A DNA stretch of 54,732 nucleotides from an uncultured Dorea sp. (GTDB taxonomy: Bacteria; Bacillota; Clostridia; Lachnospirales; Lachnospiraceae): NCBI GenBank assembly GCA_947652615.1, contig CANTDX010000020.1:1-54732 (forward strand), given 5' to 3'. The notes beneath the pieces were generated by a model. That model was not told the origin of the DNA. It made no database searches and saw only the letters and a program-made list of their open reading frames with translations. Both the position numbers and the translations under genes were made by a program. Below, in pieces: positions 35,193 through 43,797 of the stretch; position 1 is the first letter of the stretch; each line of letters opens with the position of its first letter.

Positions 35193-37040
35193 GTGTTAAA
35201 AAACTTAAAAGTGAGGAGTAAGCTCGCTCTCTCATTCGGCATTTCGATATTGTTCTTTATTATCGCAATTGTCGCGGCGAACATCGGACTGAGCAGTGTA
35301 CTTGGCGGACTGGAAGATTTCTATGATACGCCGTATCCTATGGTGGAGTCTTCTCTGGAAGCACAGACCTCCACACGTAAGATTCAGCTGAACATGTACC
35401 GCGCCGCTGTGGCCACTGATGATGCAACAGCCCAGGCCTTGCTGGATGAGATCGACGGGGTAGCAGCGAAGATGAATACCGCCCTTGATAACCTGCGGGC
35501 ATCTTATAATGGCGACCAATCGCTGATGACTACTCTTGACAATGCCGCAGACGATCTTGTAACTGCAAGACAGGCTGCCCTTAATTATCTCACCTCTGGC
35601 GACGAGGAGAATGCCATCGCCGTATTGAACGGCGAATATGCGGAGGCCGGTATTGCCTTTTCCGATATTACGGACCAGTTGATCGAGGTTGCCCAGGCAG
35701 AGGCAGATAATTATTACGAATCCGGGCATACGACCAAGAAGATCTGTACACTGATCCTGTTTGGACTCGCTGCTTTCAGTCTTATCTTTACTATATTTAT
35801 GGCTCTTCGGGTGATCCGCGACATCACTCATCCGATCGCCGAGATCGAGACTGCGGTAAAGGCAATGGCCAAAGGAAATATGCATACACAGATCACCTAT
35901 CAGTCCAAGGATGAGCTAGGTGTCCTGGCCGATAATTTACGTTTCGTACTTAAGACGCTGTCCAGTTACATAGCTCATATCTGCAGCCGGATGGATTCTC
36001 TTGCAGAAGGAGACCTGACCATCTCGATGGATATGGATTATCTGGGCGAGTTCGAGTCTATCAAGCATTCCGGCAATAAGATCGTTGAGAACATGAACGA
36101 TGCCATGAGCCAGCTTCACCAGGCTGCAGACCAGGTTGCAGACGGATCCGAGCAGGTATCCAGCGGCGCCCAGGCTCTAAGCCAGGGTGCAACAGAGCAG
36201 GCAAGCTCTGTAGAAGAGCTGGTTGCTACCTTGAGCGAACTGTCAGATAAGGTTAACGAGACGGCTCACAACGCGCGTGATATCAACGAACAGATCACCC
36301 TGACAGCCGGCGAGATCGACAACAGCAACCAGATGATGGAATCTATGATGGCTGCCATGACGAAGATCAACGACTGCTCCAGCGAGATCGAGAAGATCAT
36401 CAAGACCATTGAAGATATTGCATTCCAGACTAACATCCTGGCGCTGAATGCTGCCGTAGAGGCTGCCCGTGCAGGAGAGGCCGGCAAGGGCTTCGCCGTA
36501 GTTGCGGACGAAGTAAGAAGCCTTGCTTCCAAGAGCCAGGAGGCTGCGAAGGATACCACCGCACTGATCAGCAACTCCTTAGCTGCTGTAACCGAAGGCA
36601 ATCAGATTGCGGCCGACACTCAGAGTTCTCTTGTGAAGGTGGTTGCAAGCTCACAGAAGATCGCGGCGAATATGGCTTCTATTACAGAGGCTTCCGATAT
36701 GCAGGCAGAAGGGATCCAGCAGGTTACCGTCGGTATCGACCAGATCTCTTCCGTTGTTCAGACCAACTCCGCTACAGCCGAGCAGAGCGCTGCGGCCAGC
36801 GAGGAATTATTCAGCCAGTCCAGCCTGCTTAAGAGCCTGGTAGGACGTTTCCGTCTGAAGAGCATGGCAGCGCCTATGGCGACTCCTGTATCATCGGCTC
36901 CGGCCCCAGCTCCGGCTGCTCCGGCTCCGGTTGCGATCGAAGATGATTTTGATTCATATGTTTCGGAACCGGCTCCGGCGCCCGAACCGGAACGTACCAG
37001 CTTCAAGAGCTCATTCGTGGATGATATGGCGAAATATTAA
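35193..37040 (+). CDS. Methyl-accepting chemotaxis protein with a four-helix-bundle sensor
   Basis: The 615-residue receptor has membrane helices at ~10-32 and ~187-208, a ~150-residue all-helical extracellular domain (4HB_MCP-like), HAMP (~210-262) and a signalling hairpin with the tip [29 protein letters not shown] (~395-425). The C-terminus is a Pro-Ala-rich linker ending FVDDMAKY and shows no NWETF-type CheR tether. It starts with GTG at 35193 with AGGAGG 8 bases upstream. It is transcribed away from the flagellar operon and is followed by a terminator. Confidence 0.93.
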   Translation: MLKNLKVRSKLALSFGISILFFIIAIVAANIGLSSVLGGLEDFYDTPYPMVESSLEAQTSTRKIQLNMYRAAVATDDATAQALLDEIDGVAAKMNTALDNLRASYNGDQSLMTTLDNAADDLVTARQAALNYLTSGDEENAIAVLNGEYAEAGIAFSDITDQLIEVAQAEADNYYESGHTTKKICTLILFGLAAFSLIFTIFMALRVIRDITHPIAEIETAVKAMAKGNMHTQITYQSKDELGVLADNLRFVLKTLSSYIAHICSRMDSLAEGDLTISMDMDYLGEFESIKHSGNKIVENMNDAMSQLHQAADQVADGSEQVSSGAQALSQGATEQASSVEELVATLSELSDKVNETAHNARDINEQITLTAGEIDNSNQMMESMMAAMTKINDCSSEIEKIIKTIEDIAFQTNILALNAAVEAARAGEAGKGFAVVADEVRSLASKSQEAAKDTTALISNSLAAVTEGNQIAADTQSSLVKVVASSQKIAANMASITEASDMQAEGIQQVTVGIDQISSVVQTNSATAEQSAAASEELFSQSSLLKSLVGRFRLKSMAAPMATPVSSAPAPAPAAPAPVAIEDDFDSYVSEPAPAPEPERTSFKSSFVDDMAKY

Positions 37041-37076
37041 GAGTCATCCGCAAAGCGGTTAACTTCCCAAGATAGC

Positions 37077-37125
37077 AATAAGCCTGCTTGTTTCGTCAGA
37101 TACAAGGCAGGCTTATTATTTTTTT
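37077..37125 (+). terminator. Terminator after the MCP gene
   Basis: AATAAGCCTGC-TTGT (37077-37091) pairs with ACAAGGCAGGCTTATT (37102-37117) with a single bulged C, followed by a T-rich run (37118-37125). The same stem with the same bulge recurs at 37284-37323. Confidence 0.85.
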
Positions 37126-37201
37126 AATCCGGTTGCTATTCATACCTATGGTGCTCACAGCAACAAGTCCGTTCAAATTTCCAAACTTCACAAATTTTAC
37201 G

Positions 37202-37230
37202 TTGCAATCTCTTTCAACTTGTTCTATAAT
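37202..37230 (+). promoter_or_regulatory. Promoter-like site ahead of the candidate small RNA
   Basis: TTGCAA (37202-37207) and a perfect TATAAT (37225-37230) are separated by 17 bases. No reading frame starts within 200 bases downstream before a terminator, so a short non-coding transcript is implied. Confidence 0.55.
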
Positions 37231-37236
37231 ACAGAC

Positions 37237-37332
37237 AGGAAGAGATAATCGCCCACAAAGTGGTTAACCTCCCAGGTAGCTAGATAAGCCTACTTGATCC
37301 GCCAAGATACAAGGTAGGCTTATTTATTTTCG
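37237..37332 (+). ncRNA. Candidate ~95-nt small RNA, paralogous to the MCP 3' region
   Basis: A promoter-like site (37202-37230) is followed by ~95 bases ending in a terminator hairpin (37284-37323 plus T-rich tail). The body repeats the sequence just after the MCP stop (37041-37125): CCACAAAGTGG here versus CCGCAAAGCGG there is a hairpin with a compensatory base-pair change, then GGTTAAC, TCCCA, and the same bulged terminator stem. Conservation of structure rather than sequence points to a functional RNA. No known family was recognised. Confidence 0.4.
37284..37330 (+). terminator. Terminator hairpin ending the candidate small RNA
   Basis: ATAAGCCTAC-TTG (37284-37296) pairs with CAAGGTAGGCTTAT (37310-37323), one C bulged, followed by TTATTTT. 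The rest of the 37041-37471 gap holds only the features listed here. Confidence 0.75.
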
Positions 37333-37393
37333 CCTGTTATTCCTACTATCTATGTAGGCAAGCAATGCAACGAGAAACGTTCCGAACAGGCTA

Positions 37394-37438
37394 TTGATAT
37401 TTTTATAAAATTCGCTTATACTAACAAATAGTAACTAT
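37394..37438 (+). promoter_or_regulatory. Promoter and possible operator of the AbiE pair
   Basis: TTGATA (37394-37399) and TATACT (37417-37422) are 17 bases apart. A small palindrome ATAGTAACTAT (37428-37438) covers the likely transcription start, where an AbiEi-type repressor could bind to autoregulate the operon. Confidence 0.6.
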
Positions 37439-37471
37439 ATAAATAACAAAAAGTTATAGAAGGGCACTTGT

Positions 37472-38092
37472 ATGTTATATGATTTTCTATTACAACATTA
37501 TGTAGCTGGAGAACCAATTTTTATTTCAGATATAGAGATTAGAGGAATATCAGATGTAAATTTGAGACAACAGTTCAAGCTCCTGACAGATAGCAAGAAA
37601 CTGGCACGTTATGAATATGGAATTTACTATATTCCCAAAAAAACCCGTTTAAATGGGGGCGGCGCTCCTTCCGCTGATACAGTTGCTTTTTATAAATATA
37701 TTTCCCGCAGAGACCATGTTACAGGATATTATTCAGGCCATACATTCGCTAATCAGTTAGGTTTATCAACACAGGTTCCTCGAAAAGTAGAGATTGTAAG
37801 CAATAATATTGCTGCTAAGAAGAGGGAAATATCCATAGGACGGCAAACATATATTGTTCGAAAAGCCGGTATTACCGTCACAAAGGAAAATTATAGGATA
37901 TTACAGCTATTAGATCTTCTAAAGAATCTGGATCAATATATAGATAATAAAGACGAGGCCTCAAACAGACTGACAGAATATGTGAAGCATTGTAATATTC
38001 GCAGGATGGACATTGACAGATATATATCCGGTTATCCCGATACAACATATCGATATTTTTATGAAATGAGGTTGGAATATGTACTTGCATGA
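37472..38092 (+). CDS. AbiEi-like antitoxin (type IV toxin-antitoxin)
   Basis: The 206-residue protein has an N-terminal winged-helix-like region (LLQHYVAGEPIFISDIEIRGISDVNLRQQFKLLTDSKKLARYEYGIYYIP) and a C-terminal domain, the layout of AbiEi/DUF6088 antitoxins. In the AbiE system this protein represses its own operon and neutralises the nucleotidyltransferase toxin without tight binding. It overlaps the toxin gene by 14 bp. Base composition is clearly AT-richer than the flagellar genes, suggesting transfer. Confidence 0.8.
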   Translation: MLYDFLLQHYVAGEPIFISDIEIRGISDVNLRQQFKLLTDSKKLARYEYGIYYIPKKTRLNGGGAPSADTVAFYKYISRRDHVTGYYSGHTFANQLGLSTQVPRKVEIVSNNIAAKKREISIGRQTYIVRKAGITVTKENYRILQLLDLLKNLDQYIDNKDEASNRLTEYVKHCNIRRMDIDRYISGYPDTTYRYFYEMRLEYVLA

Positions 38093-38987
38093 AGACAGGG
38101 AAATATTCAAAGACGTAATTGAAGCATCAAGTAACTACCTAGGGGTTAGCGAGGAAACAATTGAAAAAGATTATTATGTTACTATGATTTTAAAGAGACT
38201 GGCACATGTAAAGGAACTTCCTTGCGTATTTAAGGGCGGAACATCTTTATCTAAATGTTTTCAGTGTATTGATCGGTTTTCAGAAGATGTAGATATCACC
38301 TTCGCAGAACACTTAGGAGAAGCGCGCAGAAAAAAACTAAAATATAAAGTAATAAAACCAATCGCAGATGAATTAGGTCTCGTCATTCGAAACTGGGATA
38401 AGATTGAAAGTGATAAAGACTATAATGCTTATTTTTTGATATATAATCCAATCTCAGAATATGCAAATAATATAATTAAACCAGAAGTAAAACTAGAAAC
38501 CGCATTAGTTTCATATGCGTTTCCAACGGAGATTAAAAGTGTGGGAAATCTAGCTTACGATTATCTGATTATCGATAATGCAGACATTATTCAAGAATAT
38601 GATCTGTTCCCCTTTGATATGCGCGTACAATCGATAAGCCGTACTTTTATTGACAAAGTATTTGCTTTATGTGATTACTATATACAAGGCAGATCAAAGC
38701 GATACTCACGGCACTTATATGATTTGTACAAACTTCGACAAATTCTCCCAATGGATGAAAAATTGAAAATATTAATTTCAGAAGTACGAGAACATCGCAG
38801 CAAATTAAAGATTTGTCCGTCGGCAAAACCAGAGATTAATATCCGCAAAACAATTTATGAATTTTGTGACCTAGATTTCTATAAGCAAGATTATGTATCC
38901 ATGACGGATTATTTCATCTCTGAATCTATTTCTTATGATGATACTATCTGCAACATAAAAGAAATTGCGGACATAATGTTCAGTTAA
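38079..38987 (+). CDS. AbiEii/AbiGii-family nucleotidyltransferase toxin
   Basis: The 302-residue protein has the family motifs: KGGTSLSK (~45), the metal-binding pair in FSEDVDITF (~67), a conserved Lys in FIDKVFAL and RHLYDLYKL (~210). AbiEii-type toxins block growth, probably by modifying tRNA or other targets with nucleotides, and give phage resistance by abortive infection. GAGG lies 7 bases upstream of its ATG, inside the antitoxin gene. AT-rich like its partner. Confidence 0.88.
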   Translation: MYLHEDREIFKDVIEASSNYLGVSEETIEKDYYVTMILKRLAHVKELPCVFKGGTSLSKCFQCIDRFSEDVDITFAEHLGEARRKKLKYKVIKPIADELGLVIRNWDKIESDKDYNAYFLIYNPISEYANNIIKPEVKLETALVSYAFPTEIKSVGNLAYDYLIIDNADIIQEYDLFPFDMRVQSISRTFIDKVFALCDYYIQGRSKRYSRHLYDLYKLRQILPMDEKLKILISEVREHRSKLKICPSAKPEINIRKTIYEFCDLDFYKQDYVSMTDYFISESISYDDTICNIKEIADIMFS

Positions 38988-39042
38988 AACATAGTCTGGG
39001 GAAATGAAAAGCAACAAACGATAAAAAGAAAAATATATAATA

Positions 39043-39066
39043 AAAACCCCAGTAAACCAGGGTTTT
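39043..39066 (-). terminator. Terminator of the tRNA-Glu/tRNA-Cys transcript (possibly two-way)
   Basis: On the minus strand AAAACCCTGG pairs with CTGGGGTTTT (two G-U pairs) around TTTA, followed by TTATTATA. It lies just beyond tRNA-Cys and also faces the end of the toxin gene at 38987. Confidence 0.65.
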
Positions 39067-39071
39067 CAAAA

Positions 39072-39142
39072 GGCGCAGACCGGATTTGAACCGGTGAATC
39101 AGGGTGTTGCAGACCCATGCCTTACCACTTGGCTACTGCGCC
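39072..39142 (-). tRNA. tRNA-Cys (anticodon GCA)
   Basis: Cloverleaf visible on the minus strand: acceptor GGCGCAG/CTGCGCC, anticodon loop CTGCAAC, T-loop GGTTCAAATCC. No encoded CCA. It follows tRNA-Glu in the same transcript. Confidence 0.93.
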
Positions 39143-39193
39143 TTGCTAGAGACCGTATTTTGGTCTCTTACGTGCGATGCAGATGATGCAAAT

Positions 39194-39264
39194 GACTCCG
39201 ACGGGAATCGAACCCGTGTTACCGCCGTGAAAGGGCGATGTCTTAACCGCTTGACCACGGAGCC
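39194..39264 (-). tRNA. tRNA-Glu (anticodon TTC)
   Basis: Acceptor GGCTCCG/CGGAGTC (one G-U), anticodon loop CTTTCAC, T-loop GGTTCGATTCC on the minus strand. First gene of the two-tRNA unit. Confidence 0.93.
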
Positions 39265-39297
39265 ATAACGGTCTCACTTACAGTGCGACCATTGTTC

Positions 39298-39326
39298 ATT
39301 CTAACATAACCGTTCTGTTTTTGCAA
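39298..39326 (-). promoter_or_regulatory. Promoter of the tRNA-Glu/tRNA-Cys unit
   Basis: Minus strand TTGCAA (39321-39326), 17-base spacer, TAGAAT (39298-39303), about 27 bases before the tRNA-Glu 5' end. Confidence 0.6.
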
Positions 39327-39348
39327 GTATTTTTTCTGTTAATTCAGC

Positions 39349-40590
39349 TTAATTCATTATCGCCTCGATCTCTTCGATTGTCCTTGGAATATCCGCCGAG
39401 AGATTCCTGCAGCCTTCCTTGGTAATCAGGCAATTATCCTCCAGACGGAATCCGATCCCCCACTCCTCGTGGTAGATCCCGATATCCACACAGAATACCA
39501 TCCCCGCCTTCGTCAGCTCTTCTCTTGCCGATACCCTGTCATGCACATCAAATCCTATATGATGCGCTCCGCCGTGCCACATATAGGTTCCGATCTCATC
39601 ATAAGAACCGCACACTCCGGCATCCTTCAGCTGCCCATAATTATACTCCCGGATCATCTTATCGACATCCATCATAGGAATCCCAGGCTTCAGGATCCCG
39701 AACATATGCTGCGATGTACGATATGCACATTCGTATAATAATCTCTGTCTCTCCGTATACCTTCCGTTGCACGGCCACGCCCTGGATACGTCCGTCACCA
39801 GATGATCCCATCGGACCCCCACATCATTCAGAATGATATCTCCATCCGCAGCCTGCCCCCTGTAGCTGTCATAATGGATACAGAAGTTATTCTTCCCGGC
39901 ACTGATAATAGATGAGAATCCAGGCTCCAGCACTCCATACTGAGCCAGAGCATAGTCATACTCCGCCTTATACTGGTACTCATACATCCCCGGCCTGGAA
40001 TGCTCCATCATAGCCACGATTCCCGCCTTCGTGATCTGCTCTGCGCGCTCCAGCGCCTCGATCTCACAAGGCTTCTTGATCAGGCGCATCTTCATCAGTA
40101 TCGGAAGCGCATTCTTGATCTCCATATCCGGATATCCGGTCTCTATGTACTGCTTCATCCAATCCGCTCCGGTCCAGTTCCTTCGCCCTTCTCTGCGGTC
40201 CAGATCAAGGCGGACTGAATGAACCTTCTTCTCCCGGATCATTCCGGCAAGATACGCCTGCCATTCGTCCAGATATCCCATATCCGTGATCCCGGATATC
40301 CCAGCCGCCTGATCCGGCTTGATCCGCGCTCCGCTCCAACGCTCCTCAAACGCATCCGGCGGAAGGATGAATAATTTCTCACTATACCCTTCTTCCTCCC
40401 TGTATAACACCAGAACACAGTCCCTCTGCTCTATACCCGTCAGATACACGAAGTTCCGATTCGCCCAGAACCCATAGTCGTCATCCGCCGACTTGCGCAG
40501 AAGCTCTCCGCTCAAAAATACCGCCAGCTCCCCGGGCTCCATATGTTCTGCAAATGTTGTCCTATTCTCTGTATAAAATATCGCTTCCAT
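39349..40590 (-). CDS. pepP: Xaa-Pro aminopeptidase, M24 family (PepP type)
   Basis: The 413-residue protein has an N-terminal AMP_N/creatinase-like domain (~1-140) with FWANRNFVYLTGIEQRDCVLVL, and a pita-bread catalytic domain (~170-410) with metal ligands in NDVGVRWDHLVTDVSRAWP (the first Asp is replaced by the Asn-Asp pair typical of the family), HGGAHHIGFDVHD and the late Glu in GIGFRLEDN. It removes an N-terminal residue before Pro in the cytoplasm. The ATG at 40590 is used because AGGAG lies 9 bases upstream; its promoter overlaps the end of the KilA-N gene. Confidence 0.9.
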   Translation of the reverse strand: MEAIFYTENRTTFAEHMEPGELAVFLSGELLRKSADDDYGFWANRNFVYLTGIEQRDCVLVLYREEEGYSEKLFILPPDAFEERWSGARIKPDQAAGISGITDMGYLDEWQAYLAGMIREKKVHSVRLDLDRREGRRNWTGADWMKQYIETGYPDMEIKNALPILMKMRLIKKPCEIEALERAEQITKAGIVAMMEHSRPGMYEYQYKAEYDYALAQYGVLEPGFSSIISAGKNNFCIHYDSYRGQAADGDIILNDVGVRWDHLVTDVSRAWPCNGRYTERQRLLYECAYRTSQHMFGILKPGIPMMDVDKMIREYNYGQLKDAGVCGSYDEIGTYMWHGGAHHIGFDVHDRVSAREELTKAGMVFCVDIGIYHEEWGIGFRLEDNCLITKEGCRNLSADIPRTIEEIEAIMN

Positions 40591-40670
40591 GACCGCACAC
40601 TCCTTATAAATACATCCTATTTCTTCTAACAATTCTCCCGAAAATCTCGCGCCCAATCACCATAGTGATC

Positions 40671-40700
40671 ATTATATCTCTTAAAAACCTTTCGCGTCAA
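40671..40700 (-). promoter_or_regulatory. Promoter of the aminopeptidase gene
   Basis: Minus strand TTGACG (40695-40700), 18-base spacer, TATAAT (40671-40676). It overlaps the last codons of the KilA-N gene. A small hairpin (ATCAC-CATA-GTGAT) covers the likely start region. Confidence 0.6.
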
Positions 40701-41562
40701 GCAACTTCTTCCGGGAATCCTGATCAACATCCAATTTCGGCAAATTGTTTAAGCTTATAGTTTCCAAAGTCTGTAATTGCTGTACCGCTAACTGCCGAAG
40801 CAATTCCATTCTCTCTTTCTGTTTCTTTCCCTGATTAATCAAAACTGCATTATAACTTTCCAGATTTGCAAGCACAAGCAACTGATTCAGTGTTGCCACA
40901 TCTCGCATATTTCCTTTAACTGTTGGATTTTCATCTTTGAATTGCTTAGCTGTTTTTCCAAACAAAACAACATTCAACGTATCTGCTTCATTAGCGTATG
41001 TATAAGACACCTGTGCAGGGGTTAGCTCTGGCGGAATCAAATTCTCCTTGATTGCATCTGTATGTATCCTGTAATTTAATTTGGATATTTCTCTGTTTAA
41101 ATTCCAATTTAGAGATAACCGACTATTCTCATCCGCCTTTAATCTCCTATAATCCTTCATAATATATAACTGAAATTCTGGAGAAATCCAAGTTACAAAA
41201 GACATAGCAATATCGCTATGAGCATATGTCCCACCATAACGTCCTGCCTTAGAAACAATGCCAATAGCGTCTGTGGCTCCTATCCATTTCTTAGGAGACA
41301 TTGTAAATGCATTGGCTCCTGCCTGCTTTTTAAACCCCTCGAATTCGAGGGGTTTAAAATCTGGATTATGAAGTCTTTCCCATAATCCCAGAAATTCTAT
41401 CACATCCCGGTTTCTCATCCAGTTTTGAATAACTGCTGTTGGATCATCGCTTTTATATCGGGCTATATCTGTCAATGAAATAAATTCATTTTCAAAGTCC
41501 TGCGTATAAATTCCAATATCTATTCCGTTCGCATGAATTGTATCTTTAATTATTTTCCCCAC
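40681..41562 (-). CDS. KilA-N domain protein
   Basis: The 293-residue protein starts at a GTG (41562) with AGGAGG just upstream. A KilA-N DNA-binding domain (~15-125) is clear: DFENEFISLTDIARYKSDDPTAVIQNWMRNRDVIEFLGLWERLHNPDF, later GGTYAHSDIAMSFVTWISPEFQLYIMKDY. The C-terminal half is helical. KilA-N proteins occur in phages and large DNA viruses and as stand-alone chromosomal genes. Position next to tRNA-Lys is suggestive of a former integration site, but no integrase is seen. A perfect 32-bp palindrome (41328-41359) lies inside the coding sequence. Confidence 0.85.
   Translation of the reverse strand: MGKIIKDTIHANGIDIGIYTQDFENEFISLTDIARYKSDDPTAVIQNWMRNRDVIEFLGLWERLHNPDFKPLEFEGFKKQAGANAFTMSPKKWIGATDAIGIVSKAGRYGGTYAHSDIAMSFVTWISPEFQLYIMKDYRRLKADENSRLSLNWNLNREISKLNYRIHTDAIKENLIPPELTPAQVSYTYANEADTLNVVLFGKTAKQFKDENPTVKGNMRDVATLNQLLVLANLESYNAVLINQGKKQKERMELLRQLAVQQLQTLETISLNNLPKLDVDQDSRKKLLDAKGF
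41328..41359. repeat. Perfect 32-bp palindrome inside the KilA-N gene
   Basis: TTTTAAACCCCTCGAA (41328-41343) is followed at once by its exact reverse complement (41344-41359). It encodes FKPLEFEGFK, which fits the family, so the palindrome uses codon choice as well as protein sequence. Confidence 0.9.
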
Positions 41563-41683
41563 TGCTCCTCCTATAATCACATCAGTCGTTAGGCTTGCAA
41601 AAACCCCGCAAACGCCCATTTCTACACAAAAAAACCACCGCCCCCGGAGTTCTTAAAAGTCTCCAAAAACAGTGATTTTGAGT

Positions 41684-41755
41684 GCGCGATCAGGGGCTCG
41701 AACCCTGGACACCCTGATTAAGAGTCAGGTGCTCTACCAACTGAGCTAATCGCGC
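41684..41755 (-). tRNA. tRNA-Lys (anticodon CTT)
   Basis: Minus-strand cloverleaf: acceptor GCGCGAT/ATCGCGC, D-arm AGCTCAGTTGGTAGAGC, anticodon arm CCTGACTCTTAATCAGG, T-arm CAGGGTTCGAGCCCCTG. Single-gene unit. Confidence 0.95.
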
Positions 41756-41796
41756 AAAGCGTCTATTTCTTTCTCTATTTCCTCAACGCAAGTGAT

Positions 41797-41865
41797 ATTA
41801 TATAACAGTTTTCATGGAAATGCAAGAGTTTTTTTCAACTTTTTTCACTTTTTTTAAGCTTTTTT
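41797..41865 (-). promoter_or_regulatory. tRNA-Lys promoter with phased A-tracts upstream
   Basis: Minus strand TTGCAT (41820-41825), 17-base spacer and TATAAT (41797-41802). Directly upstream are four A-tracts (plus-strand T-runs at 41829-41835, 41840-41845, 41849-41855, 41860-41865) spaced 9-11 bases, about one helical turn, as in UP elements or bent DNA that raise stable-RNA promoters. Confidence 0.65.
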
Positions 41866-41957
41866 CAAATCCTTACTTTTTTCTTGGTTTTTGGCTGTCT
41901 GCCTGCGCCGCACTTAGCAGAACACAGGCAGATCTTGCCGCTCATCGCAGCCAATTC

Positions 41958-43724
41958 TCACAATTGATCCGCGATCTCCTTCAAGGTACGGTTTACATTA
42001 TTCCCATGGACATACAGAATCTTCTGTCCCTTCTTCCTCTCGCTCATGATCTTATAATAGAGCCCATGCTTTAGGATATCCGTATTCACGATAATATACT
42101 TCTTATTGCGGAGCATTGCCGGATCGAAGTGCATATGGTCAGATTCTAGGAACTGGCTGCCCGGAAGGCATTGGCGCATCTTCTTCTGCCAATTCCTGTG
42201 CCCGCCGATCACAATGCTTCGATCCAAACCCTCCATCTGGAATGCCTTCTCCTCTGTCTCCTTCCCCTGCCCGCTGCAATTCCCATCTGCCTTCTCACCC
42301 ATATTCCCACTTGGGTATCCTGTGACGCATATCCCTGCAGGGGCCGACAGACCGCCGTCCGGTAAAGAGCGAAGCTTCTGAAGCTTTTCTCGTTCTCTCT
42401 CGTATGCTTCCTCCTTCTTCGACGCTTCCCTCTCCAGTCTCTCCATCCGCCGCATTGCTTCCGACAGTTCGCACTCCCTGTCTAACCGCTGTCTCTCCAG
42501 CTCACAGATCCTCTGTTCCAGCCGCTTCTTCTCACCCTCCAGCCTTTTGACAGTGTTCTCCTCACAGGCTCTCCGATACTGTATCTCTTCCGGGATATCA
42601 TTTTCATACATTGCCTCGATCTGCTGGATATATTTGCACAGGGTTGTGACCAGAAGCAGCTCCTTATACCGCTCCCAATCCTTCTCCCCGAATATGGCAC
42701 ACAACATCTCCGCCTCCCATTTCTCCAGACATAGTCCTGCCAAAGCCGCTGTCTTTATGCCGAACTGACAGAACAGGCTCTCCATCCGCTTCCATAGTTC
42801 TTTGTTCTCTACACTGTCTTCGCTCTCATCCTCCAGAAATGCACTCACATAATATGTACCCGGATTCCAGTGTTCTCTCAAGAATCTTCTGTAGATCCTC
42901 TTCCCTTCCGACAGATCTCTCTCTTCGTCCGAGCTGCGGCGGCAATCGTCCTCGAAGCTCTTGAGCATACAGACCGCCTGGCAGAAATCATAATCCTGAA
43001 CGATCGGAACGCACAGATCCTCTGCGATCACCATCTGAACCACCATCCTGGATAAATCGAGCTCCCTCGTCTGGTCTCTCGCCATGGAATCCCGATACCG
43101 CTCTCCCTTAAGGCAGTCAAGCTTCTTGATTACATTCTTCACCGGCCGGTAACCGGCATAGATCATATCCATGACCTGCCGGTAGGTCTCGCCGTCCTCC
43201 TCTGTCTTAAGTAGGAGCAGCAGTCCCGCCGCAAGCTTCGCCGCCTTCCTCTCTGTCAGCAGATATCTATGGAGGAATCTCGCCGTATTGTACTCTGACT
43301 TCCGAAACGCATTGATACAGTCCTCGGCACGGCCCGCCGTAAGCTTCTCCAGCATCCCTCTGCTCCGTTCATTCCTGACGACGGCGCAGACAAGGAACGG
43401 AATCACATCTACCCGCATTTCCTTCTGATGCATCATCTCAATCGGTTCTAACAGCTTCTTTACTGCTCCTTCCCTCAGGCGTCTCTCGAACACGGCTTCA
43501 TAGATGCGCTCCCGCTTCTCCTCATCCAGTTCAAGCCTCACCGTCATGACACCGTTGCTCTCTTCACCGACCGGAAACAGCCTGTCCCCGCACCGCGCCT
43601 CTACAACCGCCCGCAACAGCATCTTCGAAGACAGCTCCGGGGTCTGCAGGCACATGTCTACAAACGCTGCCTTCACATTTACACAGCAGCATAACCCATT
43701 ATATATGATTTTATTTCTTTCCAT
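41958..43724 (-). CDS. Coiled-coil protein with a C-terminal DUF2325-like domain
   Basis: The 588-residue protein is cytoplasmic by appearance. Residues ~1-390 are helical with no domain recognised; ~395-465 form a strongly charged coiled coil (KRLEGEKKRLEQRICELERQRLD...REREKLQKLRSL); a Gly/Ser-rich link follows; the last ~90 residues (SIVIGGHRNWQKKMRQCLPGSQFL...KYIIVNTDILKHGLYYKIMSERKKGQKILYVHGNN) match the DUF2325 pattern, a small Rossmann-like fold of unknown function. The ATG at 43724 has GGGAGG 5 bases upstream. It stands alone, divergent from the DUF6512-type gene. No function should be assigned. Confidence 0.7.
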   Translation of the reverse strand: MERNKIIYNGLCCCVNVKAAFVDMCLQTPELSSKMLLRAVVEARCGDRLFPVGEESNGVMTVRLELDEEKRERIYEAVFERRLREGAVKKLLEPIEMMHQKEMRVDVIPFLVCAVVRNERSRGMLEKLTAGRAEDCINAFRKSEYNTARFLHRYLLTERKAAKLAAGLLLLLKTEEDGETYRQVMDMIYAGYRPVKNVIKKLDCLKGERYRDSMARDQTRELDLSRMVVQMVIAEDLCVPIVQDYDFCQAVCMLKSFEDDCRRSSDEERDLSEGKRIYRRFLREHWNPGTYYVSAFLEDESEDSVENKELWKRMESLFCQFGIKTAALAGLCLEKWEAEMLCAIFGEKDWERYKELLLVTTLCKYIQQIEAMYENDIPEEIQYRRACEENTVKRLEGEKKRLEQRICELERQRLDRECELSEAMRRMERLEREASKKEEAYEREREKLQKLRSLPDGGLSAPAGICVTGYPSGNMGEKADGNCSGQGKETEEKAFQMEGLDRSIVIGGHRNWQKKMRQCLPGSQFLESDHMHFDPAMLRNKKYIIVNTDILKHGLYYKIMSERKKGQKILYVHGNNVNRTLKEIADQL

Positions 43725-43797
43725 CCAATCCTCCCTTCGCATTGCATTCGCTGCACACCTCGTAACATTGAAACAATCCGGCGATCCGCCGTAGATA

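Noticed and set aside
37041..37332. Possible c-di-GMP-I riboswitch
   Set aside because: The CAAAG...GGTAGC spacing recalls part of that aptamer, but the 5' GCAAACC strand and the closing GGTTGCC are absent, and a terminator with no downstream gene follows.
40681..41755. Prophage or integrated element at tRNA-Lys
   Set aside because: Only a KilA-N gene is present; no integrase, no second copy of a tRNA end and no other phage genes were seen.
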